DNA of 40,204 nucleotides from Selenomonas sp. WCT3 (GCA_900100835.1 FNCM01000020.1:1-40204); one strand, 5' to 3'; shown: positions 25,589 to 35,247, numbered from the stretch's first letter. Translations and numbers: made by a program. Notes: generated by a model not told the origin, from the sequence alone.

Positions 25589-27133
25589 ATGCGACTCAAC
25601 AAAAAAGCTTTGGCAATCCTCACGGGACTCACTCTCAGCACTGGTTTCAGTGCTACGGCAATGGCGGCAACGGCTGACAGCTTCAGCGATGTGCCGAAAA
25701 ATCACTGGTCTTATGAAGCACTGGATTACCTCGCCAAAGAGGGCGTAATCGATGGTATGGGGGATTCCACCTTCCAGGGCGGCCGTTCGATGACCCGCTA
25801 TGAGATGGCCAGCGTCGTAGCCAAAGCAATGCAGAAAAAAGACATCAGCTTCGGGGACAAAGCTGTACTGGACAAACTCTCCGCAGAATACGCCGGCGAA
25901 CTCGACACCCTGAACAAAAAAGTCGACGCAAACACGAAGGCCATCAAGGATCTCAACGCCAAGACGGATAAGTTCAAGGTTTGGGGTATGGCGCGCGTGC
26001 AGGCCGGTGATGACAATGGGCTGAAGCATGAGTCCATTTATAGCAAGTGGGCAACGGAAAAAAATGGCGATTATAACAACCGCTTCTATATGGATCTTGA
26101 AGGACAGATGAAGATCAATGATCATGCGGTTGCTCGCTTTACTATCGAGAAGAATGCACGCTATAGTGATAAAGAATACGTTGCAAGGAATGTTACTGTC
26201 CGAGATTCGACAGGGAGTGTGAAATACCACACTACTTGGGGTGACTTTATCAGAACGCCAGTTTCTGGCGAATTACGGGACATGCCGGACATGGATACGA
26301 ACCACAATGGGTCCATTTCTAACATTTGGGTTGAATTACAGCTTGGACCGAAGCATGATTGGTACACGAACATCGGCCGCAAGTGGAACGGCATCGGCAT
26401 GCAGAACCTTCTGCTCGGCGGTCAGGTTGATGGCATTCAGACCTATCATCCAATTGAGCATGGCCATGGCTGGTGGATGAGTGCTCAGTACTGGAAATCG
26501 GCTGCGGATGCAACGGAATATGAATTAGAATATAAAGAAAATGCAACTAAGGATGGTTATGAGTTCGTTGGAGCGAAAGTATATGCGCGCCGCAATCCAG
26601 TCAACGCAACGCTTGATTTCTGGGGGCCGCTTGGCAAGTATGTTGATGCCAACATCGGGTATACACGCATCGTGGGTCATAAGTTTAACAACAATAATGA
26701 TGGCTACTGGTATGATACGTCGGGCTTCATGAATGCTGACCTCGCTGTGAAGCTCTTCAAGGACTTCAAGGTTACGGGCTCTTATGTCAAGGCGTTCACG
26801 AATCAGACAGGCAACTATGGCCATGGCGACCGTGACCTCGCTGTCCGCTTCGATTATCGTGGTACTGACCTCAACAAGGTTGGTACGTGGGGGCTCTATG
26901 CGAAATGGATGAACCTCGGCGCTTTCGCGGATCTCGGTCATGATGATGAGTGGTCCACGCGCGAGCCGACCTTCACGAATGGTATTCGTGGCTGGTACTT
27001 CGGCTTCAAGTGCGTACCAGCACACAACGTCGAGTGGGAGACCCTCTGGGCTCCGCATCTTTCCGAGCAGATTACCTGGAACAATCCGGTCAAACGCCAT
27101 ATCCTGCGCAGCATGCTCGACTTCCATTTCTAA
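25589..27133 (+). CDS. SLH-domain outer-membrane porin (OmpM-like)
   Basis: This 514-residue protein has a signal peptide ending AMAA and one SLH domain at about 32-85 (FSDVPKNHWSYEALDYLAKE, GVIDG, TRYEMA). A short coiled coil follows at about 95-128 (LDTLNKKVDANTKAIKDLNA), then a beta-barrel from about 130 to the final Phe (RSMLDFHF). In Negativicutes the SLH domain holds the outer membrane to cadaverine-modified peptidoglycan, while the barrel serves as a general porin. It lies just upstream of a secreted amylopullulanase-like gene, so it may admit the oligosaccharides released. The barrel region around 26080-26340 and 26500-26600 is more AT-rich than the rest, hinting at mosaic exchange. 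Start supported by AAAGGAAG. Confidence 0.92.
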   Translation: MRLNKKALAILTGLTLSTGFSATAMAATADSFSDVPKNHWSYEALDYLAKEGVIDGMGDSTFQGGRSMTRYEMASVVAKAMQKKDISFGDKAVLDKLSAEYAGELDTLNKKVDANTKAIKDLNAKTDKFKVWGMARVQAGDDNGLKHESIYSKWATEKNGDYNNRFYMDLEGQMKINDHAVARFTIEKNARYSDKEYVARNVTVRDSTGSVKYHTTWGDFIRTPVSGELRDMPDMDTNHNGSISNIWVELQLGPKHDWYTNIGRKWNGIGMQNLLLGGQVDGIQTYHPIEHGHGWWMSAQYWKSAADATEYELEYKENATKDGYEFVGAKVYARRNPVNATLDFWGPLGKYVDANIGYTRIVGHKFNNNNDGYWYDTSGFMNADLAVKLFKDFKVTGSYVKAFTNQTGNYGHGDRDLAVRFDYRGTDLNKVGTWGLYAKWMNLGAFADLGHDDEWSTREPTFTNGIRGWYFGFKCVPAHNVEWETLWAPHLSEQITWNNPVKRHILRSMLDFHF

Positions 27134-27161
27134 TCGTTTGACAGCATAATAAAATAGTAAC

Positions 27162-27198
27162 GCACGAAGGCATTCTCTATGGGAGGAGGCCTTCGTGC
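27162..27198 (+). terminator. Hairpin between porin and amylopullulanase genes
   Basis: GCACGAAGGC and GCCTTCGTGC enclose a 17-base loop. There is no T-run, so it may be only a partial terminator or an RNA processing site that sets the relative levels of the two genes. Confidence 0.45.
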
Positions 27199-27222
27199 CC
27201 TATTGAAAGGGGCTATATCGAT

Positions 27223-30200
27223 ATGAATCGCAAGAAACTCTTAGGACGGGCAGTGGGTGTATCGCTGACGCTTAGTCTTATGGCCGCTCCCTTTGTGGCT
27301 CCGGCGGATATGATGCCGACGGCCTTTTCGATTTCCGTGGCTGAAGCGGCCGCCGCAGTAGGACCGACGGATGTCGTGCTGGTGGGTACGGTACAGACGA
27401 AGTTCGGTGCTGGTACGGATTGGGCACCTGCTGATGGCAAGACGAAGATGACGCCAATCGGCAAAGGGATCTATGAATATAAGGGCAAACTGCCCAAAGG
27501 CAATTATGAATACAAGATTGCCATCGGCGGCAGTTGGAGTGAGAATTACGGCGCCGATGGGGCTTCTGATGGTGCCAATATGAAGCTGAAGCTCACCAAG
27601 GATACCGAAGTTACGTTCACGTATGACAGCGTGACCCATGAGACAAAGGTGAGTTATGAAGGGCAGGGAGCAGCAGCTCAGGCTGAGGCACCCAAAGCCG
27701 CCGTGGCAGCGCCTGCCGGTGCCGTTGGTGCGCAGGATGTTGTACTCGTCGGTTCCCTGCAGAGTGCTTTGGGGGCGGCCAAGGACTGGGACCCGTCTGA
27801 CGCCAAGACGATTATGAAAGCTGACGGCAAGGGCCATCGCGTTTTCACGGGCAAGCTCAAAGCTGGCAATTACGATTTCAAGGTCGCGCAGGGCGGTTCC
27901 TGGGATGTGAACTACGGCAAGGACGGCCAGCCTAATGGCGGCAATATCGCTTTGCGTCTGGCTGCTGACCACGAAGTAACTTTTAGCTATGACGAAAAGA
28001 CGCATGCGATTTCCTACGATTATGAAGGCAAGGCGGCTGAGCAGGCCAAGTTTGCGAACCAGCGCGAAATCGTGCTTTGCGGTGATTTGCAGACCTTAGG
28101 CGGCGCAGCGGCCAAATGGGCACCGTCGGATATGGCAACGAAGATGACGGCGGGCGACCATGGTTTCTACACGTTTACGATTAAGAATATGCCAGCGGGT
28201 ACTTATAACTATAAGATTGCCATCAATGGCAGCTGGGCCGAAAACTATGGCCTAAACGGCATAGCCGATGGTGCGAATGTTTCGTTGACGCTCGACAAAC
28301 CGGAGACGGTTACGTTCTATTACAACGACAAGACCCATCGCATTGCCGACAGCCATAATTATAAAATGTTAAACGCTAGCGAATTGCCGAGACTTTCGGG
28401 AATTGCCGGCGTTACGGATGGCACCATGTATGATTTGATGCTGTCGGGGCTTTACCAGACGGAGGCCAAAGTGGCGGCTGGCAATTATACGGTCAAGGTC
28501 ACGCAGGCGGGGCAGACCCCGATTACCCAGGCTGTCCATATTGCCAAGACGACAACGGTCACGTTCTACTATGATGCGGCGAAGAAGCGCATTATTGCCG
28601 ATGATGGCAGTATCCGCGCCGATAAGGTCGTCCATGACAGCTGGAATAAGGAGGAGCGCAGTCCTTGGGGGGCCGTGGAAGAAGGCACGCCCGTAACGCT
28701 GAAAATCCGCACGGGGGCCGGTGATGTGGAGTCGGCCAAAATCATGGTCACCAAGGCCGCTATGACGACTAAGGGCGGCGATGAGTACAATCCGGATTAC
28801 GACTCTGGCACCACCACGTATTACTCCATGAAGAAAATTGGCACCAAGAACGGCCAGGATATCTGGCAGGGAAGCTTTACTCCGAAGGACTATGGGATTT
28901 ATGGTTATAAGTTCGTCCTCAATGACACGAAGGAATACGGGGATGACACCAAGACTGGCGGCACAGGTGAGTTAAAGCTCGCCGGTACGAAATACTTCCA
29001 GGTAACGGCTTACAAGAAAGGCTTTGAGACGCCGGCTTGGGCGAAGGAAGCCGTCTGCTACCAGATTTTCCCGGACCGTTTCTTTAATGGCGACCCGTCT
29101 AACGACAATGCCCGCGATACGGCGCGCGGCACGCAGCCGGTTCAGCATCGCAGCTGGAATACGCTGCCAGCTAACGCTGGCGCTGGTGCCGCCGATGGCG
29201 ATAAGTGGGATTGCAACGATTTCTATGGCGGCGACCTTGCCGGTATCACGAAGAAACTCGACTATCTCAAAGGCATGGGCGTAACGGCTATCTACCTCAA
29301 TCCGATTTATGCCGCCTCGTCCAACCATCACTATGATGCGCGTAATTACGATGCCGTTGACCCGTTCCTCGGCAATTTCACGGACTTACAGAAACTTGCC
29401 GAGGAGATGAAGAAACGCGGTATGCACCTCATTATGGATGGCGTTTACAACCATGTCGGGGATGATTCCATCTATTTCGACCGTTATAGTAAGTACAAGA
29501 CGGTGGGGGCCTATGAATATTGGAGCCGCATCTATGACCTGCAGAACAGCAAGGGGCTGTCCTTGGATGCCGCTAAGGCTGAGGCCAAAAAACAACTCGA
29601 GGCCGAAGGCCAGGTGTTCAGCCCGTATCATTGGGAGAATTGGTTCGACATCAAGAACGTCAAGGCCCATGATGAGATGGGCGATAAATACGCCTACCAT
29701 GACTGGCAGAGCTTCTCGAGCCTTGCGCCGTTCCGTGACAAGGACTATCCAGGCTATGACAAGACGACGCCTGACCATACGGACCTTGGCGATTATCTGC
29801 TCTATGGCCGTAACGGCGATAAGGGTGTAATCATGAAGTGGTTTGACTATGGCCTGTCGGGCTGGCGGCTTGATGTTGCCAAGGAAGTTCCGCCGGGATT
29901 CTGGGCTAAGACCCGTGATGCCGTCAAGTCCGTCAAGACGCAGAGTGGCGATACGCCGCTGCTTTTGGGCGAGATCTGGCAGGATGGCTCCCAGTTCTTT
30001 ATGGGCGATTCCATGGATTCGGTCATGAACTACAAGCTTTCCGATACGCTGATGCACTTTGTCATGGGGGGCAAGGCTCAGGATACGGATGATGTGCTCA
30101 TGCAGCTGCGCCAGAATTATCCGCAAGAAGCGCTTTATAATCTTATGAATATCGTAGATTCGCATGATACAGCGCGGGCTATCTACACCTATGGTGGTGG

Positions 30201-30705
30201 CAAAGATGGCGTGACGCAGGCGCAGAAGTCTGACTTTGACTATAAACTCGGCAAGAGCCGCCTCAAGATGGCCGTGGCTTTTGAGATGGGCTATCCCGGC
30301 ATGCCGACGGTTTATTATGGCGATGAAGCCGGCCAGTTTGGTTCCAAGGACCCGGACTGCCGCCGCACCTTCCCCTGGGGAAAAGAGGATAAGGACCTGC
30401 AGAATTTCTACAAGAAGGCAATTACCGCGCGCAATAAGAACAAAAATGTCTTTGCGCTGGGTGACCTCGATACCTTGATGGCTAAGGATAATATCTATGC
30501 TTACCAGCGCAAGGCTGTCGATGGTTCGGGCAAGGTCGGCGTGGTAGCCCTTAACAATGGCAAAGCCCAGCAGGTTACCTTGAAGGTTGCCGCTGCGGAT
30601 GGTACTGTGTTGAAAGACCAGCTTACGGGCATCAAAGCAACGGTCAAAAACGGGGAAATTTCCTTCCGGTTGGGAGAGAATCAGGCCGTTATGATGGTTA
30701 ACTGA
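27223..30705 (+). CDS. Secreted amylopullulanase/neopullulanase-like GH13 enzyme with X25-type repeats
   Basis: This 1160-residue exported starch-degrading enzyme has a signal peptide at about 1-42. Three similar modules follow at about 50-147, 171-268 and 281-377, each with VVLVGxLQ...W.P.D...M near the start and YKIAI.GSW.ENYG in the middle; these are X25/CBM-like starch-binding modules. A degenerate fourth lies at about 385-460. A CBM34-like domain (about 485-595) precedes the GH13 barrel (about 605-1070): MDGVYNHVGD, GWRLDVAKE (D884), LLGEIWQD (E917) and VDSHDTAR (D982). A C-terminal beta domain ends the protein. It should cut alpha-1,4 and perhaps alpha-1,6 bonds outside the cell, feeding the alpha-glucoside PTS at 20710. 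AAAGGGG precedes the ATG. Confidence 0.9.
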   Translation: MNRKKLLGRAVGVSLTLSLMAAPFVAPADMMPTAFSISVAEAAAAVGPTDVVLVGTVQTKFGAGTDWAPADGKTKMTPIGKGIYEYKGKLPKGNYEYKIAIGGSWSENYGADGASDGANMKLKLTKDTEVTFTYDSVTHETKVSYEGQGAAAQAEAPKAAVAAPAGAVGAQDVVLVGSLQSALGAAKDWDPSDAKTIMKADGKGHRVFTGKLKAGNYDFKVAQGGSWDVNYGKDGQPNGGNIALRLAADHEVTFSYDEKTHAISYDYEGKAAEQAKFANQREIVLCGDLQTLGGAAAKWAPSDMATKMTAGDHGFYTFTIKNMPAGTYNYKIAINGSWAENYGLNGIADGANVSLTLDKPETVTFYYNDKTHRIADSHNYKMLNASELPRLSGIAGVTDGTMYDLMLSGLYQTEAKVAAGNYTVKVTQAGQTPITQAVHIAKTTTVTFYYDAAKKRIIADDGSIRADKVVHDSWNKEERSPWGAVEEGTPVTLKIRTGAGDVESAKIMVTKAAMTTKGGDEYNPDYDSGTTTYYSMKKIGTKNGQDIWQGSFTPKDYGIYGYKFVLNDTKEYGDDTKTGGTGELKLAGTKYFQVTAYKKGFETPAWAKEAVCYQIFPDRFFNGDPSNDNARDTARGTQPVQHRSWNTLPANAGAGAADGDKWDCNDFYGGDLAGITKKLDYLKGMGVTAIYLNPIYAASSNHHYDARNYDAVDPFLGNFTDLQKLAEEMKKRGMHLIMDGVYNHVGDDSIYFDRYSKYKTVGAYEYWSRIYDLQNSKGLSLDAAKAEAKKQLEAEGQVFSPYHWENWFDIKNVKAHDEMGDKYAYHDWQSFSSLAPFRDKDYPGYDKTTPDHTDLGDYLLYGRNGDKGVIMKWFDYGLSGWRLDVAKEVPPGFWAKTRDAVKSVKTQSGDTPLLLGEIWQDGSQFFMGDSMDSVMNYKLSDTLMHFVMGGKAQDTDDVLMQLRQNYPQEALYNLMNIVDSHDTARAIYTYGGGKDGVTQAQKSDFDYKLGKSRLKMAVAFEMGYPGMPTVYYGDEAGQFGSKDPDCRRTFPWGKEDKDLQNFYKKAITARNKNKNVFALGDLDTLMAKDNIYAYQRKAVDGSGKVGVVALNNGKAQQVTLKVAAADGTVLKDQLTGIKATVKNGEISFRLGENQAVMMVN

Positions 30706-30720
30706 TGAGAGAACTGATTT

Positions 30721-30770
30721 AAAAAAGCTGCCGGGAACAGAGGAAAAGCTGTTCCTGGCAGCTTTTTTTG
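30721..30770 (+). terminator. Terminator of the amylopullulanase-like gene
   Basis: AAAAAAGCTGCC, GGGAACAG and their near complements CTGTTCC, TGGCAGCTTTTTT form a long stem followed by seven T in all. It is a strong intrinsic terminator. Confidence 0.92.
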
Positions 30771-30804
30771 TGAATGCCGTTACATGTATACATATAATCA
30801 ACCT

Positions 30805-30832
30805 TTAACAATAAGGAATTATGTGCTATAAT
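30805..30832 (+). promoter_or_regulatory. Promoter of the OPT transporter
   Basis: TTAACA (30805-30810), a 16-base spacer and a perfect TATAAT (30827-30832) lie 69 bases before the start codon. Confidence 0.7.
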
Positions 30833-30900
30833 GTTCAATACTGATGTACTTTACAGATGTACATACAGAGGAACTATACGTTGTAGAAGGAGCATTCTAT

Positions 30901-32925
30901 ATGAAACAAGAAGACAATGAGTTTATGCAGCATGAGTTGCGTCTGCCTGAACTTACGGTCCGTGGTATGCTGCTTGGTGCTATTTTGACGGTTATTTTTA
31001 CGGCATCAAATGTATACCTCGGCTTGAAGGTCGGTTTGACGTTTTCGTCGGCTATCCCGGCGGCGGTTATTTCGATGGCCGTCCTCAAGATGGCAAAAGA
31101 TTCGAATATCCTGGAGAATAATATGGTACAGACGCAGGCTTCGGCGGCTGGTACTCTTTCGGCTATCATCTTTATCATCCCGGGTATGCTGATGATTGGT
31201 TATTGGCAGGGCTTCCAGTTCTGGCAGACGCTGTTGGTATCGGCCTGCGGCGGGTGCCTGGGGGTACTGTTCACGATTCCGCTTCGCCGGGCGATGGTGG
31301 TGCATAGTGATTTGGCCTATCCGGAGGGGGTGGCTGCCGCTGAAATCCTGAAGGTTGGCAGCAATTCGGCTAAGGATTCCAAACAGGGCAGTGGCTTGAA
31401 AGAAATCATGTCCGGCGGTATTGTCGCTGGTATCGTGGCGCTGTTTTCCAATGGTTTCCAGGTCCTTTCGGGAGGGCTTTCCCTCTGGTTCCATGTGGGG
31501 AAGGGAATGACGCAGTTCCCCATTGGTTATTCCACGGCTCTTGTTGGTGCTGGCTATCTTATTGGTATTGCCTCTGGTCTGGCCATGCTCGTTGGCATTT
31601 TGCTTGCCTGGGCGGGCTTTGTGCCGTTCTATACGATTACGGGCGCTGTGCCGGATGGCATGACGCTGCAGAAGTTTGCCGGCGCTGTCTATCAGGAGCG
31701 CGTCCGCTTGATTGGTGCTGGCGCTATGGGCGTTGCGGCTGTTTGGACGTTATTGACGCTGGCAAAACCGGTTATCGATGGTGTCAAAGAGTCCATTGCG
31801 GCACTCAATATGCCAGCGGCTGAACAGGGAAAGCACCGCATGGATATTGACATGTCCATCAAGAGCATTGGCCTGGTTTTTGCGGTGACGGTTGTTGGCC
31901 TGCTGGGGATCTTTTATGCATTTGTCAGCCCAGCGGGGCTGACGATGGCACAGAATCTCACTTTCGTCGTGGTGGGCGTTGGGGTGGCTGTGCTCATGGG
32001 ATTCTTTGTGGCGGCCGCTTGCGCTTATATGGCAGGTCTTGTCGGTACGTCTTCCAGCCCGATTTCGGGGATTGGCATTCTAGGCATTATCGTGGCATCT
32101 CTTGTCATGTATGCCCTTTGCTCCAGCTTTGGCATTTTCAGCCTGCCGGGCGGTGAGAAATTCGCCACGGCAACGGCTATTTTCACCACGTCGATTATCA
32201 TGGCGATTGCCTGCATTTCCAATGATAATATGCAGGACCTCAAGACGGGCTATCTCGTCGGGGCTACGCCCTGGCGTCAGCAGGTTGCCCTGCTTTTAGG
32301 CTGCGTGGTCGGTGCTCTCGTTATTGCGCCGGTACTGAACCTTCTCTATGAGGCTTATGGCTTCCCAGGAGCACTGCCGCGTCCGGATATGGACCCGGGC
32401 CAGGCGTTGGCCGCTCCGCAGGCTGCCCTGATGACGACGATTGCGCAGGGCATTTTCTCCAGCCAGCTGGCATGGGAATACATCTATCTTGGCATGGGTC
32501 TTGGCGTCGTTCTCGTAATTATCGACCTGGTACTCAAACGCCACACGAGACATTTGTGCCTGCCGCCGCTCGCCGTTGGCATGGGCATCTATCTGCCGCC
32601 ATCGGTTCAGACGCCGCTGGTTATCGGTGCCGTTATGGGCTATTTCCTCAATAAAAAGCTTTGGAAAGAAAAGGGCGAAGAAGGCCGCAAGAACGGCATG
32701 CGCCGCGGCACGCTTTTTGCCTCTGGCTTGATTGTCGGTGAATCCATCATCGGTGTGCTTCTCGCCGGCATTATCGTTGTATCGGTATCGAGCGGCGGCA
32801 GCGACAGCCCGTTGGCCCTCGTCGGCAAGGATTTTGCCGATACGGCTGAATGGCTGGGCTTGTTGGTATTTTTGATCACGCTGGGGATTTTTGGCAAGGT
32901 AGTTCTCGGCAACAAAAATAATTAA
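30901..32925 (+). CDS. OPT-family oligopeptide transporter
   Basis: This 674-residue inner-membrane protein has about 14-16 hydrophobic segments. Family features include ELTVRGMLLGAILTVIF at the start, a glycine-rich VYLGLKVGLTFSSAIPAAVI, SDLAYPEGVAAAEIL and TSSSPISGIGILGI. OPT proteins import short peptides, or metal chelates in some branches, using the proton gradient. I start at 30901, because GAAGGAG lies 9 bases upstream and the N-terminus then reads MKQEDNEFMQHELRLPE; a frame extended to 30844 would include the ribosome site. The gene stands alone between two terminators. Confidence 0.92.
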   Translation: MKQEDNEFMQHELRLPELTVRGMLLGAILTVIFTASNVYLGLKVGLTFSSAIPAAVISMAVLKMAKDSNILENNMVQTQASAAGTLSAIIFIIPGMLMIGYWQGFQFWQTLLVSACGGCLGVLFTIPLRRAMVVHSDLAYPEGVAAAEILKVGSNSAKDSKQGSGLKEIMSGGIVAGIVALFSNGFQVLSGGLSLWFHVGKGMTQFPIGYSTALVGAGYLIGIASGLAMLVGILLAWAGFVPFYTITGAVPDGMTLQKFAGAVYQERVRLIGAGAMGVAAVWTLLTLAKPVIDGVKESIAALNMPAAEQGKHRMDIDMSIKSIGLVFAVTVVGLLGIFYAFVSPAGLTMAQNLTFVVVGVGVAVLMGFFVAAACAYMAGLVGTSSSPISGIGILGIIVASLVMYALCSSFGIFSLPGGEKFATATAIFTTSIIMAIACISNDNMQDLKTGYLVGATPWRQQVALLLGCVVGALVIAPVLNLLYEAYGFPGALPRPDMDPGQALAAPQAALMTTIAQGIFSSQLAWEYIYLGMGLGVVLVIIDLVLKRHTRHLCLPPLAVGMGIYLPPSVQTPLVIGAVMGYFLNKKLWKEKGEEGRKNGMRRGTLFASGLIVGESIIGVLLAGIIVVSVSSGGSDSPLALVGKDFADTAEWLGLLVFLITLGIFGKVVLGNKNN

Positions 32926-32951
32926 ACCTAATAAATGACACTTTAGTGATG

Positions 32952-32995
32952 CAAAAAGGCCGCTGACTCGGTTGAGTCAGCGGCCTTTGTTTTTG
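32952..32995. terminator. Bidirectional terminator
   Basis: AAAGGCCGCTGACTC (32955-32969) pairs exactly with GAGTCAGCGGCCTTT (32974-32988) around GGTT. A and T runs flank both sides. It serves the OPT gene and the convergent PRC-barrel gene. Confidence 0.93.
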
Positions 32996-32999
32996 TTGT

Positions 33000-33950
33000 T
33001 TAGCGAACGTTCATGGACAGCTCAATGAATTTATTGGCGAGCTTGGCTTTCTGGAGGACTTCTTCAGTGATGTCCTGGCCAGCCTGTACGATTACGATGC
33101 CGTTGTCCATCTTGATGTCGCGCGTAGCTTTTTTGCCGAGCAGGAAGCGGCGATGACGCTCTTCCGTTGCTTTGTCGGCAGCAGCCTGTTTTGCTGCATC
33201 GGCAGCCGGAGCAGCAGGTGCTGCAGGTGCCGGTGCCGGTGCCGGTGCGGCTTTGGGAGCCTCTTTTTTCGGTTCAGCTTTTGCAGCTGGTGCCGGAGCA
33301 GCTTTGGGAGCCTCTTTCTTTGGCTCGGCTTTTACTGCTGGAGCGGCCTTCGGTGCTTCAGCTTCCGGAGCTTTGGCCGGAGCAGCTTTTTCTGCCGGAG
33401 CCTCAGCTTTTGGAGCTTCGGGAGCCTTCGGTTCTTCGGCTTTTGGAGCCGGAGCAGCTGCCGGAGTTACTGGCTTATTTTTTTTTTCACCGTTCGGATC
33501 GATGACGGTTACCTGTTTACCAAAGATAGAAATCTGGTCACTGGTAACTTCCGTAGTCGTTCCGTCCGGTGCAGTGATTTCGCATTTTTCGATTTTGCCG
33601 TCGTCCCCGATGAAAAGCTCGGAAATGTTGCCCTGGATGGTACCGGATTTCGTGATGGCCTTGGTGCCGATGACGCGAATGTTTTCATCGAGCAGTGCCT
33701 CAAAGTCGCCGGCATCGGAGAGGCTCAGGATGTTCTCGCTGTTGGTAACCGTTACGGCATCATCACCGATGGCAATGACGGATTCATAAGGAATCAGTTT
33801 AACACCGCGGTACCAATCTTCGTCTTCGATGGTTACGGCTGCGACAGTACCATTTTTGGCATCGATGAGCAGGGTTTTGCTCATGCCCAACTCACGGCCT
33901 TCGGTGATGCTGATGACTGGAAGGCCAAGGATTTCTACGCTTTTCTTCAT
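33000..33950 (-). CDS. PRC-barrel protein with Ala/Pro/Lys-rich linker
   Basis: This 316-residue protein has no signal peptide. Residues about 1-75 (ILGLPVISITEGRELG, then TLLIDAKNGTVAAVTI) and 85-150 (ENIRVIGTKAITKSGTIQG) are two PRC-barrel domains, small beta folds found in RNA-processing and photosystem proteins and as adaptors. A low-complexity stretch at about 157-262 repeats EAPKAAPAPA and AEPKKEAPKAA units. The conserved-looking C-terminus (about 263-316) carries RRFLLGKKATRDIKMDNG and then TEEVLQKAKLANKFIEL. It is downstream of, and probably co-transcribed with, the membrane TPR-like gene 27 bases away. The role is unknown; a cell-envelope or cytoskeletal linker is conceivable. The repeated linker is prone to length change. 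Confidence 0.8.
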   Translation of the reverse strand: MKKSVEILGLPVISITEGRELGMSKTLLIDAKNGTVAAVTIEDEDWYRGVKLIPYESVIAIGDDAVTVTNSENILSLSDAGDFEALLDENIRVIGTKAITKSGTIQGNISELFIGDDGKIEKCEITAPDGTTTEVTSDQISIFGKQVTVIDPNGEKKNKPVTPAAAPAPKAEEPKAPEAPKAEAPAEKAAPAKAPEAEAPKAAPAVKAEPKKEAPKAAPAPAAKAEPKKEAPKAAPAPAPAPAAPAAPAADAAKQAAADKATEERHRRFLLGKKATRDIKMDNGIVIVQAGQDITEEVLQKAKLANKFIELSMNVR

Positions 33951-33977
33951 GAATATTCCTCCATTGTATTAGCTGCT

Positions 33978-35036
33978 CTATTCTTTTTGCTGCTGGAATT
34001 CGGCTTCGATTTCCTGCAGGATGTTCGCCGGGATATCCGGGAACGGAGTTGAGAGCGCGTGATGTTTGGATAATATATCCTGGACGATGGTCAGGTAGCG
34101 GGTGTTCTTGATGAATTCCTGCTTCATGTCATCGTTCGATGCAATGATTGGAAGGGACAGGGCATCGTGATAAGCCTTGATGGCTGCTTGGTAGTTGGCC
34201 TGTTCCTTATAAAGATTGACGAGCTCGATGATGAGGAACGGTGTGTAACTGTCCTCGGGGTAGCTCTTGATTGCCTGCCGATAGGCGCAGATAGCGGCGT
34301 CCGGCAGTTTCGGGGCTTTGTCGTAGGCATAGTCGAGAAGACTGTCCAAGGTATCCAGGGCAGCGATTTCCTGTTCGTATACCTGCTGTTTCGCCTTGGC
34401 TTCCTGCTGTGCCTTGAGTTCGGCAGCAGCCCTTTGGCGGGCTTCGTCTTTTTCGGCTTGCAGGGCTTTGGCATGCGCCAGGGCTTTTTCTTTTGCCTCG
34501 GCCCGGGCTTTAGCTGCTCGGGCGGCAGCGTCTTCCTCGACGGCTGCTTTTTCTTCAGGTGCCGGTGCTGGTTCTTCTTTGGCAGGCACGTTGGTGCTCG
34601 CTGCTGGAGAATCAGCTTCGGTGGCGATTACGGCGGATACGGCTGCTTCGGCCTTTTCTTCGGCTTCGGCGATTGTCTCGGTACTGAGAATCTCAGCGAC
34701 CGGCACGGGTTCTTCCTTGATGGGCTCTGGGATGGCGTTCGGACACTCGACTGTGGCGTCGGTTCCTTTTGCTCCACGGCGCAGCAGCTGTTCGTTGACA
34801 AAGGTGACACTAGCGGCTGCTACGATTACGAGTATTCCCAACCGCATATAGTGGGATGGGTCAAGGAAGGGACTCATGGAGATGGCCACGGCATTTACCA
34901 GGAAGGCCATGATGGCGCAAAGCACTAACGAAATCCATTTCATCTCGATGCCGATAAAGCGACAGAGATGATAAATTAAGAAGATGCTGACGGCCATAAT
35001 GGAGCCCGTTACCAGGATAAATGTCATGTTGCTCAC
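33978..35036 (-). CDS. Membrane-anchored coiled-coil / TPR-like protein
   Basis: This 352-residue protein has three predicted membrane helices in the first 85 residues (FILVTGSIMAVSIFLIYHLC; WISLVLCAIMAFLVNAVAI; MRLGILVIVAAASVTFV). A long Ala/Glu/Lys-rich region at about 110-230 is likely helical coiled coil (AAARAAKARAEAKEKALAHA). A TPR-like C-terminus at about 235-320 follows (PDAAICAYRQAIKSYPED, QANYQAAIKAYHDALSLP). It would present a protein-binding domain to the cytoplasm. It is the first gene of a two-gene operon with the PRC-barrel protein. I do not recognise a named family. Confidence 0.75.
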   Translation of the reverse strand: MSNMTFILVTGSIMAVSIFLIYHLCRFIGIEMKWISLVLCAIMAFLVNAVAISMSPFLDPSHYMRLGILVIVAAASVTFVNEQLLRRGAKGTDATVECPNAIPEPIKEEPVPVAEILSTETIAEAEEKAEAAVSAVIATEADSPAASTNVPAKEEPAPAPEEKAAVEEDAAARAAKARAEAKEKALAHAKALQAEKDEARQRAAAELKAQQEAKAKQQVYEQEIAALDTLDSLLDYAYDKAPKLPDAAICAYRQAIKSYPEDSYTPFLIIELVNLYKEQANYQAAIKAYHDALSLPIIASNDDMKQEFIKNTRYLTIVQDILSKHHALSTPFPDIPANILQEIEAEFQQQKE

Positions 35037-35247
35037 CTCTTCCTGTGTTTGGGCATAATACCACTAAGTTTCTAGATTCGACATAGTGGGGGAAAATCCT
35101 GCTGCCGTTTGCAGATTTTCCCTACTATTATAACATGTTGAGGTACGTGTAAACAATAGAAAATTGCGTCTGGACCGCGGATGGAAAAAGCTGACGGGGA
35201 AAGAGTATTTTTTCGCGTTTGTGGCAGATTTTGACGAAGTTTTATAG

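Noticed and set aside
33153..34052. Cys/Ser/Phe-rich and Ala-rich frames opposite the PRC-barrel gene
   Set aside because: Low-complexity artefacts of the Ala/Pro/Lys linker on the other strand.
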